Assembly (NCBI RefSeq): GCF_006788895.1
Contig: NZ_VFRA01000001.1
Coordinates: forward strand, 1,550,001 to 1,614,000
Reading direction: 5' to 3'
DNA from: Rhodoglobus vestalii
Lineage (GTDB): Bacteria > Actinomycetota > Actinomycetes > Actinomycetales > Microbacteriaceae
DNA length: 64,000 nt
Below, piece after piece: positions 36,941 through 45,179 of this stretch. Position 1 is the stretch's first letter; every line of letters begins with the position of its first letter. The notes beneath the pieces were generated by a model. The model was not told the origin of the DNA, did not search any database, and worked only from the letters and a program-made list of their open reading frames with translations. A program made the position numbers and the translations under genes.

Positions 36941-38616
36941 GACCAACCAGCGGGCTCACTTTCGGGGGCAGATACCAACTTTCCAGTCGCGTAGCGATTG
37001 GCGGAATGGGCGAGGTGTGGCAAGCCACAGACCTCGTGATCGGGCGAACGGTTGCGATCAAAATCCTCAAAGATGAGTACCTCGGGGACCCGGGGTTCTT
37101 AGAGCGTTTCCGTGCTGAAGCACGCCACGCTGCGCTGGTCAACCACGAAGGCATCGCCAACGTCTTCGACTACGGAGAAGAAGAGGGCAGCGCCTACCTC
37201 GTCATGGAGCTCGTTCCCGGTGAAGCACTCAGTGCCATCATCGAACGCGAACGCGTCCTCGCCCCCGATCGTGTTCTCGACATGGTCGCGCAAACTGCCG
37301 CCGCACTTCAGGCAGCTCATGCCGCCGGACTTGTGCACCGAGACATCAAGCCGGGAAACCTGCTAATCACTCCCGAAGGCCGCGTGAAGATCACCGACTT
37401 CGGCATCGCTCGCATTGCCGACCAGGTGCCACTAACTGCGACCGGTCAGGTCATGGGAACAGTGCAGTACCTGTCGCCCGAGCAGGCCAGCGGGCATCCC
37501 GCCTCACCCACAACCGATATTTACTCCCTCGGTGTCGTAGCCTACGAAGCTCTCGCCGGTCGACGCCCGTTCACTGGCGAATCGCAAGTGGCGATCGCAA
37601 TGGCCCAGATTAACGAGACTCCACCCGAGCTGCCGGTGACCGTCTCGGAACCGGTGCGCAACCTTGTCTATGCCTGCCTCGCCAAGTCCCCGGGCGATCG
37701 TCCAGCATCCGCCTCACACCTCTCTCGTGCAGCGCAGTCATTGCGCCGCGGAGATATTGCTGCGGCGGCCACGGCTGTTCCCGGAATTCTGGGAGACGAC
37801 TCTCACGCCGCCACCGTTGGCCTGAACTATGGCAACGCCACCCAGGCCACCCGCATCCTCAATACCGCGGGTGCAACCGGGGCTACCGACACCCAAACGC
37901 TCGACGAAACCAAGAAACGTAACCCGTGGACCTGGCCCATCGTTGCGCTCATCTCACTTCTTGCCGTTGTACTGATTGGTGCGATCATTGCGCTCCTGCT
38001 CCCGACGGGCGACCAAGCACCCGTTGACACGGCTACGGGCACATCCACGTCCAGTTCGCCGCCCCCAAGTTCGCCGCCCCCCACGCCCCCCACGCCGACG
38101 ACCGTCGAACTAACCGAGGCAGAACTGCTCAATCGCACGCAGGCTGCGGTCGAAGACATCCTCACAGAAAAGGGCCTCGTGCTTGCCGCCGAAGTGGGCC
38201 GCGCTGCCGAATCCGCCGAACAGGTAGGCACTTCATACAGTGCGGCACCCGTGGGTAACGTCAGAAAGGGTGAGACCATCACGGTGTACTTCTTCGATCG
38301 GGTCGCGGCCACCCCCACACCCACACGACCTCAAGCGAACTCACTCCAACCGAATGGCCCGTACGCAGCTGACGCCATTGTGACTGTGCGGTGGGCGCCC
38401 TATCAGGGATGTCCCCCCGGTCACCCTCTCTCGGGCTTCAACTTCCTCATTCAAGGGGGCCCGGACTCGGGCACCTCCGTACAGGATCCCAACAGCTCAG
38501 GGTTTGATATTCAACTTCCTGCCACCTCGGGCGAGAGCACGACGATCTCCTACAGTGCGCTGTGCACCGACATGGAATCGCCGCTATCAGAACCCGTCAC
38601 CGTAACCATTCCGTGA
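36937..38616 (+). CDS. pknA: Transmembrane Ser/Thr protein kinase PknA-like
   Basis: 559 residues. Kinase domain 1-270: glycine loop near IGGMGEVW, ATP lysine Lys42, catalytic Asp136 in HRDIKPGN, Asp154 in DFGIARI, and the activation loop ending GTVQYLSPEQASG. A membrane helix lies near 328-352 (WPIVALISLLAVVLIGAIIALL). The outer part starts with a Ser/Pro/Thr-rich spacer, followed by a single PASTA-like region (residues about 390-455) and a fibronectin-like tail from about 470. An extended ectodomain on PknA is longer than in mycobacteria. Confidence 0.92.
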   Translation: MRPTSGLTFGGRYQLSSRVAIGGMGEVWQATDLVIGRTVAIKILKDEYLGDPGFLERFRAEARHAALVNHEGIANVFDYGEEEGSAYLVMELVPGEALSAIIERERVLAPDRVLDMVAQTAAALQAAHAAGLVHRDIKPGNLLITPEGRVKITDFGIARIADQVPLTATGQVMGTVQYLSPEQASGHPASPTTDIYSLGVVAYEALAGRRPFTGESQVAIAMAQINETPPELPVTVSEPVRNLVYACLAKSPGDRPASASHLSRAAQSLRRGDIAAAATAVPGILGDDSHAATVGLNYGNATQATRILNTAGATGATDTQTLDETKKRNPWTWPIVALISLLAVVLIGAIIALLLPTGDQAPVDTATGTSTSSSPPPSSPPPTPPTPTTVELTEAELLNRTQAAVEDILTEKGLVLAAEVGRAAESAEQVGTSYSAAPVGNVRKGETITVYFFDRVAATPTPTRPQANSLQPNGPYAADAIVTVRWAPYQGCPPGHPLSGFNFLIQGGPDSGTSVQDPNSSGFDIQLPATSGESTTISYSALCTDMESPLSEPVTVTIP

Positions 38617-38685
38617 GCCACTGTAACTAGCGGCAACGAGTAGACTAAGCCGGGAGTTTCCGCGACAACAAACAGGAGTGAACTA

Positions 38686-40413
38686 GTGAGCGAAGGCGTT
38701 GCACAGGGCGTACGCCAACTCGCTGGGCGCTATCAGATCGGTGAGTTGCTCGGCCGTGGTGGAATGGCCGACGTTCACTTGGGAATGGATTCACGGCTCG
38801 GGCGGCGGGTCGCCGTCAAACTTCTCAAACCGTCGCTGGCCAATGACCCGGCGTTTCGCACCCGGTTTCGCCGTGAAGCCCATGATGCAGCCAAGATGGC
38901 TCACCCCACCATCGTGCGCATTTTTGATGCCGGCGAAGAGTCCGTCATAGACCCTTCTGGGCACGAGACGCTCATCCCGTTCATCATCATGGAATACGTC
39001 GACGGTCGACTCCTCAAAGATATGGTGGCTGAGGGTCCCCTCGCACCGGCCGAAGCCACGCGAATAGTAGCGCAAGTGCTCACCGCACTCGAATACTCAC
39101 ACCGCGCGGGGGTCGTGCATCGCGACATCAAACCGGGCAACGTGATGGTGACCACCAGTGGTCAAGTCAAGGTCATGGACTTTGGCATTGCCCGTGCCGT
39201 CTCTGACGCTGCCGCCACGATCGCCGAATCGAGCGCGATCGTTGGCACCGCACAATACTTTTCGCCTGAGCAAGCGCGCGGTGAAACGGTGGATGCCCGC
39301 TCAGACCTGTATTCCACCGGCGTCGTTCTGTTTGAACTTCTCACCGGTCATCCCCCGTTTACCGGCAATAATCCTGTAGCGGTGGCGTATCAACACGTCA
39401 ACTCAGAGGCGACTCCACCGAGCACTTCCACCGCCGCGGTGTCTCCCGCCCTCGATGCGGTGGTTTTGCGGTCGCTTGCCAAGGACCGCTTCGATCGCTA
39501 TCAGAGTGCTGCAGAGTTCCGCGCCGATGTGGAAACAGCGGCGGCGGGTTTCGTCCCCGACCGCAAGCAGCTGGCCTCCTCCGATTTCACTACGACGCTG
39601 TTTGGGGTCAACCCGAGTGCGACCGCTGGCAGCGACGCTACGTTCCGTCAGCTTGCCGTCGATGAGAATGACCGCACCCCACGCTCACAAAGTCGTCCCC
39701 CCGTTGCCTGGATCTGGGGCGGAATTGCCCTCATGGTTGTGGTCATTGTTACCGTCATAGTGTGGGCGTTTAGCCTGACCCCGGCACAACTGAGTGGCAC
39801 CACAGCCGTCGACGTGCCCGACATCGCTGGCATGACATACGAGCAGGGTGAGGCATTGCTTACCGATCTTGAGCTGGTGCCCAACCGCGTCGATCAGGCA
39901 AGTGAAACCGTCGACGAGGGTGTCATCATCCGCACCGATCCGGGTCCCGGTCAAACGGTTCCGCCCGGGCTGGAAATTGACGTTGTAGTCTCGCTGGGGC
40001 GGCCTCCGGTTACCGTTCCCAATGTCACCAACAGGCAAGAGGCTGATGCGATTGCGCTCTTAGAGGCGGCCGGCCTTGTTTATGGCACAAGTTCACAAAC
40101 TACTTCGCCCAACCTTCCTAAGGGCACCGTTATCAGTTCTGACCCACAAGCGGATGCGGAGCGCACCTCCGACGGCACCCTCATCCGTGAGGGTGAGACG
40201 GTGAATTTGGTGGTCTCCAACGGACAAATTCTGATACCAGCTGTCACCGGCGCAGATATTGGCGAAGCCAATACGACACTCACACAACTTCAGTTGACCG
40301 TGCGACTGACCGCAGACTTTGCGTGCAGCGGCAATGTCGTCACCTATCAATCCCTCATCGGTGACCAGCCCCAGAATTCTGAGGTCACCCTGCAGTACTG
40401 CGCCGGAAGCTAA
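38686..40413 (+). CDS. pknB: PASTA-domain Ser/Thr protein kinase PknB
   Basis: 575 residues from a GTG with AGGAG upstream. Kinase domain 1-280: LLGRGGMADVHLG, Lys45, Asp147 in HRDIKPGN, Asp165 in DFGIARA, and SSAIVGTAQYFSPEQARGE. One membrane helix near 343-363. The ectodomain has three PASTA repeats (DVPDIAGMTYEQGEALL, TVPNVTNRQEADAIALL, LIPAVTGADIGEANTTL), which sense muropeptides or lipid II in this family. The third repeat has two Cys residues that may pair. It is separated from pknA by 69 bp, so it may have its own promoter. Confidence 0.95.
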   Translation: MSEGVAQGVRQLAGRYQIGELLGRGGMADVHLGMDSRLGRRVAVKLLKPSLANDPAFRTRFRREAHDAAKMAHPTIVRIFDAGEESVIDPSGHETLIPFIIMEYVDGRLLKDMVAEGPLAPAEATRIVAQVLTALEYSHRAGVVHRDIKPGNVMVTTSGQVKVMDFGIARAVSDAAATIAESSAIVGTAQYFSPEQARGETVDARSDLYSTGVVLFELLTGHPPFTGNNPVAVAYQHVNSEATPPSTSTAAVSPALDAVVLRSLAKDRFDRYQSAAEFRADVETAAAGFVPDRKQLASSDFTTTLFGVNPSATAGSDATFRQLAVDENDRTPRSQSRPPVAWIWGGIALMVVVIVTVIVWAFSLTPAQLSGTTAVDVPDIAGMTYEQGEALLTDLELVPNRVDQASETVDEGVIIRTDPGPGQTVPPGLEIDVVVSLGRPPVTVPNVTNRQEADAIALLEAAGLVYGTSSQTTSPNLPKGTVISSDPQADAERTSDGTLIREGETVNLVVSNGQILIPAVTGADIGEANTTLTQLQLTVRLTADFACSGNVVTYQSLIGDQPQNSEVTLQYCAGS

Positions 40414-40418
40414 GTACC

Positions 40419-40431
40419 GAACCGGCGGTTC
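40419..40431 (+). terminator. Weak hairpin between pknB and trpG
   Basis: GAACC-GGC-GGTTC followed by TTATTTAT. The stem is only 5 bp, so termination would be weak. It sits just after the pknB stop and abuts the stop of the convergent trpG. Confidence 0.35.
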
Positions 40432-41067
40432 TTATTTATGAACCAGGGGCGTCAGCGTTTTTGCCAACGCCGCAGCCCCCGGCATTCCGACCCGCGATAG
40501 CCAGTTGCCGAGCATAAGGTAGCCGCCCTCGGTCAGCACCGACTCCGGGTGAAACTGCACCCCGTAGATCGGCTGAGTTGCATGCTGCACACCCATGATC
40601 ACTCCACCGGGTGTTCGTGCGGTGATAACGAGATCATCGGGCACCGTTCCATCGACGATCGCCAGCGAGTGGTACCGCGTAGCGGTGAACGGTTGCGGCA
40701 GGTCGCGAAAGATGAGGCTATCGTCGTGTTCGATCTGAGACGTCTTGCCATGCATCAGCTCGTCAGCGTGGGTGACGGTAGCCCCCAATGCTTCGGCAAT
40801 TGCTTGGTGGCCGAGGCACACTCCCAAAAGGGGTTGCCCCGAGGCGAGTACGGCGTGCACGATCGGGATGCTCACTCCTGCCGCAGCGGGCGTGCCGGGG
40901 CCGGGCGAAAGCAGCACGGCATCGTATTCGGCGATTGCCTGTGCTGCGTCATCCGCGCTGAAGGCATCATTGCGCATCACCTCGGTGCTGGCCCCCAACT
41001 CGAGCAGGTACCCGTTGAGGGTGTACACAAAGCTGTCATAGTTGTCGATGACTAGGATGCGCGTCAC
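40432..41067 (-). CDS. trpG: Aminodeoxychorismate/anthranilate synthase component II (glutamine amidotransferase)
   Basis: 211 residues from the GTG at 41067 (MTRILVIDNYDSFVYTLNGYL), which overlaps the small upstream gene by GTGA. Class I glutaminase triad: the Cys in LLGVCLGHQAIAEALG and the His/Glu in YGVQFHPESVLTEGG. LSPGPGTPAAAG is the oxyanion region. It supplies ammonia to a chorismate-using partner; no trpE or pabB is in the window, and this orphan copy next to pknB is common in actinobacteria, where it may serve folate or tryptophan synthesis. Confidence 0.9.
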   Translation of the reverse strand: MTRILVIDNYDSFVYTLNGYLLELGASTEVMRNDAFSADDAAQAIAEYDAVLLSPGPGTPAAAGVSIPIVHAVLASGQPLLGVCLGHQAIAEALGATVTHADELMHGKTSQIEHDDSLIFRDLPQPFTATRYHSLAIVDGTVPDDLVITARTPGGVIMGVQHATQPIYGVQFHPESVLTEGGYLMLGNWLSRVGMPGAAALAKTLTPLVHK

Positions 41068-41222
41068 TGTTGCACCGTGACATCTGACGGGCTTACAAAG
41101 GGAAGCACCCAGGGGAAAACCCACGCAAACAGCGCCGCGATAATTGCCGCGACGATCAACAGGAGAATAAGAACCCGCACGACCGCTGGCCCCGGGAGCA
41201 CACGCCAGAGCGAAGCGTACAT
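41064..41222 (-). CDS. 52-residue single-pass membrane protein between sortase E and trpG
   Basis: Frame from ATG (41222-41220) to TGA (41066-41064). Starts MYASLWRVLPGPAVVRVL, then a hydrophobic helix LILLLIVAAIIAALFAWVF and the polar end SPSDVTVQQ. It is coupled at both ends: TAATG with the sortase stop and GTGA with the trpG start. Similar tiny proteins with an LPGP-x-x-x-(R/K)-x-L start and a WVFPWV-like end occur at this place in many actinobacteria, so I take it as real. Function unknown. Confidence 0.8.
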   Translation of the reverse strand: MYASLWRVLPGPAVVRVLILLLIVAAIIAALFAWVFPWVLPFVSPSDVTVQQ

Positions 41223-41995
41223 TAGCCAACTCTTTCAAGGTTTTGCGCGAGCGCCGCAATCTCAGCGGGAGCGCCTTCAGCGCGTGGGTACCAGGTGTCG
41301 TACACAGCGTAGGCGATGATTCGTTCGTCGGTGGTGTGGATGGGATTGCAGCTGGTGAGCGTCATGAGCCGGTCGCTTGCAACGACACCGTCAACCTGCG
41401 GTACCGGATTGAGCACGCCCACTCCGGATGCCGCAACATACTCAAGGGACCGAAAAATGTAGCGATACCAGCCGGCTTCAGTCTCAGCGTAAATGCTGTC
41501 GCCGAGCTGGAGTTTGTCGATATTGAGGAAGGGGTCACCCCATCCCGTGCGATGGGCGGCAACCGCAAAGTTGCCGACCTCGCCGGGCATCTGCGTGCCG
41601 GTGTAGTGACCGACGCCCTGGGTGTTGAGCACTTCTCTCAGGTTAACGCTTTCGGCGATGGGTCGCGCATAGTCCGCACCAAATCGAGGAACAATGAGGG
41701 TGCCAAACGGCACAGCTTGGGCGGGGGCCGTGGCTACGATCGGCACCCCGGGGTCGGCTCTTTCATCTGGCGCTGACCTGACGGCTTCACCCTTGTTCCA
41801 TTCTTCGCTCAACTGAAGAGCTTCGTCGCGCTGCGCTGTGCTGACAACAATGTTGTTTATCCACGTCTGCCACACAAGAAAGAGCAGCACGATCACGCCG
41901 GCGGTGATAAAAAGTTCGCCAAGAACACCGAGCCATGAGACGGGTCGGGGCACCGTGACAGGCCGGCGCGCGCGTCGGCTGTCTTCGAGAACCAT
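41222..41995 (-). CDS. srtE: Class E sortase
   Basis: 257 residues from the ATG at 41995. One membrane helix (about 25-43), then the sortase barrel. The catalytic residues are His148 in VAAHRTGWGDPF, Cys216 in LMTLTSCNPIHTTDERI and Arg225. TLTSCNP and the short insert after His put it in class E, which cleaves LAxTG-like signals in high-GC Gram-positives. No LPxTG or LAxTG protein is seen in the window, but the giant surface protein at 1-5462 is cut before its C-terminus. Confidence 0.93.
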   Translation of the reverse strand: MVLEDSRRARRPVTVPRPVSWLGVLGELFITAGVIVLLFLVWQTWINNIVVSTAQRDEALQLSEEWNKGEAVRSAPDERADPGVPIVATAPAQAVPFGTLIVPRFGADYARPIAESVNLREVLNTQGVGHYTGTQMPGEVGNFAVAAHRTGWGDPFLNIDKLQLGDSIYAETEAGWYRYIFRSLEYVAASGVGVLNPVPQVDGVVASDRLMTLTSCNPIHTTDERIIAYAVYDTWYPRAEGAPAEIAALAQNLERVG

Positions 41996-42063
41996 ACTTC
42001 CAATTCTACGCGGTGTCAGTGTTCGTTTTCCGCGCCGCCGTTCGACGGCCCGCGCGTTCACGA

Positions 42064-42069
42064 TAGAAT
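42064..42069 (+). promoter_or_regulatory. -10 hexamer TAGAAT of crgA
   Basis: TAGAAT ends 7 nt before the crgA ATG, giving a start point at or beside the initiation codon. No ribosome site is seen, so the mRNA is probably leaderless. Confidence 0.55.
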
Positions 42070-42076
42070 CTTGTGC

Positions 42077-42307
42077 ATGGCCCGTAACTCTGCAGAAACT
42101 CCGCCCGCGCGCTCCTCTGAACCTGTTCCCAATGCGGTCTGGTTCAAGCCCGTCATGTTCGGTTTCATGCTGATCGGTCTGGCCTGGATTATTGTTTTCT
42201 ATGTCAGCAACCAGCAGCTTCCGATCGCATCTTTGGGCAGCTGGAACATTCTGGTCGGTTTCGGAATCCTATTTATCGGATTCCTCATGACTACTCGGTG
42301 GCGCTAG
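42077..42307 (+). CDS. crgA: Cell division protein CrgA
   Basis: 76 residues from the ATG at 42077. Two membrane helices: VMFGFMLIGLAWIIVFYV and WNILVGFGILFIGFLMTT, with SNQQLPIASLG between, and the TTRWR end. CrgA joins FtsZ, FtsQ, FtsI and CwsA at the septum of actinobacteria. It is the usual neighbour of the rhomboid and cyclophilin genes near the origin. Divergent from sortase E by 81 bp. Confidence 0.94.
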   Translation: MARNSAETPPARSSEPVPNAVWFKPVMFGFMLIGLAWIIVFYVSNQQLPIASLGSWNILVGFGILFIGFLMTTRWR

Positions 42308-42346
42308 AAATTACACGCCTGTAGTTATACCCAGTGTTAATAAACC

Positions 42347-42355
42347 TGTGGATAA
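42347..42355 (-). promoter_or_regulatory. Isolated perfect DnaA box
   Basis: TGTGGATAA on the + strand, so TTATCCACA on the - strand, in the 59-bp gap between crgA and the rhomboid gene, about 10 kb from oriC. One 9-mer could be chance, but it lies in a non-coding spot. Confidence 0.4.
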
Positions 42356-42366
42356 CTTTCCGTCAG

Positions 42367-43200
42367 TTATAGAACGAAGATTCGCACGAGTGTGAGGGCG
42401 ATCAGCCCGGCGACGACGAGCGCAACCAAAGCGACCTCGGGAATCACCGACGTCTTATTGCGCTGACGCAGGAATACGAGCGCAAGAAGCGCACCCGTTA
42501 CGAGTCCACCAACGTGAGCTTGCCACGAAATGTTGAGCCCAGGAATGAAACCCGCGACGAGGTTGATCACAACAATGATCAGCAAGCCCCTGTTATTGAT
42601 TCCCATACGACGCTGAATCACGAAGAATGCGGCGACGACTCCGAAGATGGCACCGGATGCTCCGAGTACAACAGACCCCGGTGCAATCAGCAGCACCGCC
42701 ACCGATCCGCCCAGCGCGCTGATCAGGTACAGCGAAATGAATCTAGCGCGGCCCAAAGGAATCTCCAGCACACGGCCGAAGATGAAGAGCGTGAACATGT
42801 TGAAACCAACATGGAAGATCGAACTCGGCGAGTGCAGGAACGCCGAGGTGATCATGCGCCACGGTTCCGAGGCAGTCAGCGGCGGGTAGTAGACAAGAGC
42901 CTGGGTCACGCCGCTGCCCGGAATCAATTGCAGCAAGAATATTGCAACCGTCAACGCGATCAGCGTGTACGTGACTACCGGCTTGCCGGTGGATGCGCGG
43001 CTTGCCCGCACCAGAATTGGCTTGCGCTTGGGACCGTTGGCGCGAGCTTCTGCGATGCATTCGGGGCAGTGGACGCCCACAGCAGCCTGGGTCTGGCAAC
43101 TGGGGCATACGGTGCGCCCACATCGCTGGCAGAGTGTAAAACTTTGCCGGTCTGGATGCCGGTAGCAGTAGTTGCCGCTCGCATCCGGAGCTGTGGTCAC
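42367..43200 (-). CDS. Rhomboid intramembrane serine protease with N-terminal zinc-finger
   Basis: 277 residues from a GTG. Residues 10-50 hold Cys/His pairs (YCYRHPDRQ, LCQRCGRTVCPSC, HCPECI) like a B-box/zinc-ribbon, common in actinobacterial rhomboids. Six membrane helices follow. The catalytic dyad is Ser182 in LGASGAIFG and His229 in WQAHVGGLVTG; the oxyanion/helix-2 motif is HVGFNMFTLFIFG. Substrates are unknown. It follows the cyclophilin gene after 5 bp. Confidence 0.94.
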   Translation of the reverse strand: MTTAPDASGNYCYRHPDRQSFTLCQRCGRTVCPSCQTQAAVGVHCPECIAEARANGPKRKPILVRASRASTGKPVVTYTLIALTVAIFLLQLIPGSGVTQALVYYPPLTASEPWRMITSAFLHSPSSIFHVGFNMFTLFIFGRVLEIPLGRARFISLYLISALGGSVAVLLIAPGSVVLGASGAIFGVVAAFFVIQRRMGINNRGLLIIVVINLVAGFIPGLNISWQAHVGGLVTGALLALVFLRQRNKTSVIPEVALVALVVAGLIALTLVRIFVL

Positions 43201-43205
43201 GAAGG

Positions 43206-43745
43206 TTAGACCTCGTCGATCGTAACGCTCTCGATTACGACGTCTGTGAGGGGCTTGTCGCCGCCATCAGTGTCGACAGCTTCAATCGCGTCGACAACCT
43301 TCTTGGACTCGTCATCGGCTACCGCGCCGAAGATCGTGTGCTTGCCTTGGAGCCAGGGGGTGGCAACCGTGGTGATGAAGAACTGTGAACCATTAGTTCC
43401 TTTGCCTCCGCGCGTGCCAGCGTTCGCCATGGCGAGAATGTACGGGTCTGCGAAGGTGAGGTCAGGATGAATTTCGTCGTCAAAGTTGTAGCCGGGCCCA
43501 CCGATTCCCTTGCCAAGCGGGTCGCCGCCCTGAAGCATAAACTGCTTGATAATCCGGTGGAAGATGACACCATCGTAGAGAGGTGCTGTGGTCTTCTGCC
43601 CGGTTGCGGGATGAGTCCATTCGATCTCACCCTTAGCGAGGCCCACGAAGTTAGCGACAGTCTTCGGCGCATGGTTACCGAACAGATTGAGGCGGATTGG
43701 TCCAAGGGTTGTTGTGATCGTGGCGACAGCGGTGTGTTGAGACAT
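43206..43745 (-). CDS. ppiA: Peptidyl-prolyl cis-trans isomerase, cyclophilin type
   Basis: 179 residues, cytoplasmic as no signal peptide is present. The cyclophilin site is FHRIIKQFMLQGGDP, AMANAGTRGGKGTNGSQFFIT and WLQGKHTIFG, with Arg, Phe, Gln, Trp and His in place. The ATG is preceded by TAGGAT seven bases upstream on its strand, so this gene may also be leaderless. Its place next to a rhomboid gene is conserved in many actinobacteria. Confidence 0.95.
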   Translation of the reverse strand: MSQHTAVATITTTLGPIRLNLFGNHAPKTVANFVGLAKGEIEWTHPATGQKTTAPLYDGVIFHRIIKQFMLQGGDPLGKGIGGPGYNFDDEIHPDLTFADPYILAMANAGTRGGKGTNGSQFFITTVATPWLQGKHTIFGAVADDESKKVVDAIEAVDTDGGDKPLTDVVIESVTIDEV

Positions 43746-43877
43746 GAGCTCAATCCTACAAGGCTCACTTGTGCCAGTATTCCGTGTTATTCAGGGTGCT
43801 CACAGGCAAAGCAGTGCGCGCTCATAAGCCAGCGTGGCAGTATGGAACAATCGTTCGATCATCTTTGGAGGTTCCCC

Positions 43878-44423
43878 GTGGCACTTAGTCGCAAACGCCG
43901 GAAAGAACTCAAGCGCTTGAAGGGTCAAGCTGAAGGCCTGTGGAGTGACCAGAGGGAGCTGCTTGAGCATGCTTCCGCGGTTGTTCGTGAGGCGAGCCAT
44001 CAGGCCGCGAACTACGCTCGCGAAGAAGTGAGCCCTAAGATTCACAACACCATCGACTCCCGCGTCAAGCCTGTGGTGTCGTCGTCCATCGCCGGTGCCC
44101 GTTCGGCGGCAGAAAACACCAAGAGCAAGCTCAAGGGCGACGTAATGCCTGCCGTGACGTCAGCACTGGGAGCGGCGCTTGCTGCGATTGAGGTGGCAAA
44201 GAACCAGCATGTTCGCGAAGCCTTTTCGCGCGTGTCGGATCTCGCCACCTCGGCCGGCCAAAAAGTCGGGATCATCGAGACCAAGCCAAAGCATGCCGGC
44301 TTCGGCCGTTACCTCCTGATCGGTATGGCCGTTGTTGCCGCCGCCGGAGTTGCTTACGCGGCATGGCAGACACTCCGTGCCGACGATGACCTGTGGATCG
44401 ACGACGAAGCGGAGTCGGCATAA
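43878..44423 (+). CDS. Conserved membrane-anchored helical protein, function unknown
   Basis: 181 residues from a GTG with GGAGG 5-6 nt upstream; upstream in-frame codons to 43467 lie in antisense to ppiA and are rejected. The first 130 residues are charged and helical (SRKRRKELKRLKGQAEGLW start, later SRVKPVVSSSIAGARSAAENTKSK), then one membrane helix (YLLIGMAVVAAAGVAYAAW, about 150-168) and a very acidic end (DDDLWIDDEAESA). It looks like a stress or cell-envelope protein of the YtxH/apolipoprotein-like type, but I do not recognise the family with confidence. A terminator follows. Confidence 0.75.
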   Translation: MALSRKRRKELKRLKGQAEGLWSDQRELLEHASAVVREASHQAANYAREEVSPKIHNTIDSRVKPVVSSSIAGARSAAENTKSKLKGDVMPAVTSALGAALAAIEVAKNQHVREAFSRVSDLATSAGQKVGIIETKPKHAGFGRYLLIGMAVVAAAGVAYAAWQTLRADDDLWIDDEAESA

Positions 44424-44484
44424 CTGTCAGTTTTCGGTGGCACAGGCTGCAACTGCAGGCTGCCGAGACGAGCTCCTCGCACAC

Positions 44485-44519
44485 AAAAAACCCCGACCAA
44501 ATATCTGGTCGGGGTTTTT
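44485..44519. terminator. Bidirectional rho-independent terminator
   Basis: CCCCGACCA (44491-44499), loop AATATC, TGGTCGGGG (44506-44514), with A6 before and T5 after. It can end the rightward helical-protein transcript and the leftward tRNA-Ile/tRNA-Ala transcript. Confidence 0.92.
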
Positions 44520-44547
44520 GTCGTTTTTCGACTTACATAATTTTTTG

Positions 44548-44620
44548 TGGAGCCTAGGGGAATCGAACCCCTGACCTCCTGCTTGCAAAGCAGGCGCTCT
44601 ACCAATTGAGCTAAGGCCCC
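44548..44620 (-). tRNA. tRNA-Ala (anticodon TGC)
   Basis: 73 nt; acceptor GGGGCCT with AGGCTCC (one G-U pair), D arm AGCTCAATTGGTAGAGC, anticodon stem-loop CCTGCTTTGCAAGCAGG and T loop GGTTCGATTCC. CCA not encoded. 29 bp from tRNA-Ile. Confidence 0.97.
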
Positions 44621-44649
44621 TATCGGGGAATCTCTTGCGAAGATTCCAG

Positions 44650-44723
44650 TGGGGGTACGTGGACTTGAACCACGGACCTCTTCGTTATCAGCGAAGCGCT
44701 CTAACCGCCTGAGCTATACCCCC
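44650..44723 (-). tRNA. tRNA-Ile (anticodon GAT)
   Basis: 74 nt; acceptor GGGGGTA with TACCCCC, anticodon loop CTGATAA in the stem TTCG/CGAA, T loop GGTTCAAGTCC. The Ile-Ala order after gyrA is common near actinobacterial origins and is not part of an rRNA operon here. Confidence 0.97.
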
Positions 44724-44771
44724 GTTGGGCAGATACGACAGTATCGCATCTAGCCGGTTTGACGTAATCGA

Positions 44772-45179
44772 CTAGTTGTTGGTGAACCCCACAAGGATTC
44801 CGCCGGTCAGTCGCACACTGAAGTTGTAAAGCATACTCGCAATAGCACCCAACGCTGTACCGATCAGAACGTTGAGAACAGCGACGACGACCGAAAAAAG
44901 CGCCACCTGTGAGAACGAGAAAGTACTGGCGATACTGAAGTTCTCATCACTGAGAATGTCACGGAAAATTCGGTCAATATCACCGAAGATTCCGGTGGAG
45001 TTCAACACGATCCACACCAGCATGGATGCCACCACGAGAACGATTCCGAGGGATGCCGCGACCAAGAACGAGAACTTTACGGCCGACCAGAAGTCGATGT
45101 ACACCAGCTTGAGGCGAACCTGTTTGACTGAAGTTTGACGCTGCGACTTGCGCTGCAACTTATCCGCGACACTACTCAT
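44772..45179 (-). CDS. DUF3566 membrane protein
   Basis: 135 residues. A basic N-terminus ([24 protein letters not shown] in two parts) leads to two membrane helices, [23 protein letters not shown] and [25 protein letters not shown]. The [18 protein letters not shown] motif and the end [11 protein letters not shown] are typical of DUF3566, nearly always found just downstream of gyrA in actinobacteria. The ATG overlaps the gyrA stop by 8 nt. Function unknown. Confidence 0.93.
   Translation of the reverse strand: MSSVADKLQRKSQRQTSVKQVRLKLVYIDFWSAVKFSFLVAASLGIVLVVASMLVWIVLNSTGIFGDIDRIFRDILSDENFSIASTFSFSQVALFSVVVAVLNVLIGTALGAIASMLYNFSVRLTGGILVGFTNN

Noticed and set aside
43467..43877. N-terminal extension of the membrane-anchored protein
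   Set aside because: It lies antisense to ppiA, and a GTG at 43878 has a strong GGAGG site.
44548..44723. tRNA-Ile/tRNA-Ala as part of an rRNA operon
   Set aside because: No 16S or 23S sequence flanks them; DUF3566/gyrA and a terminator do.
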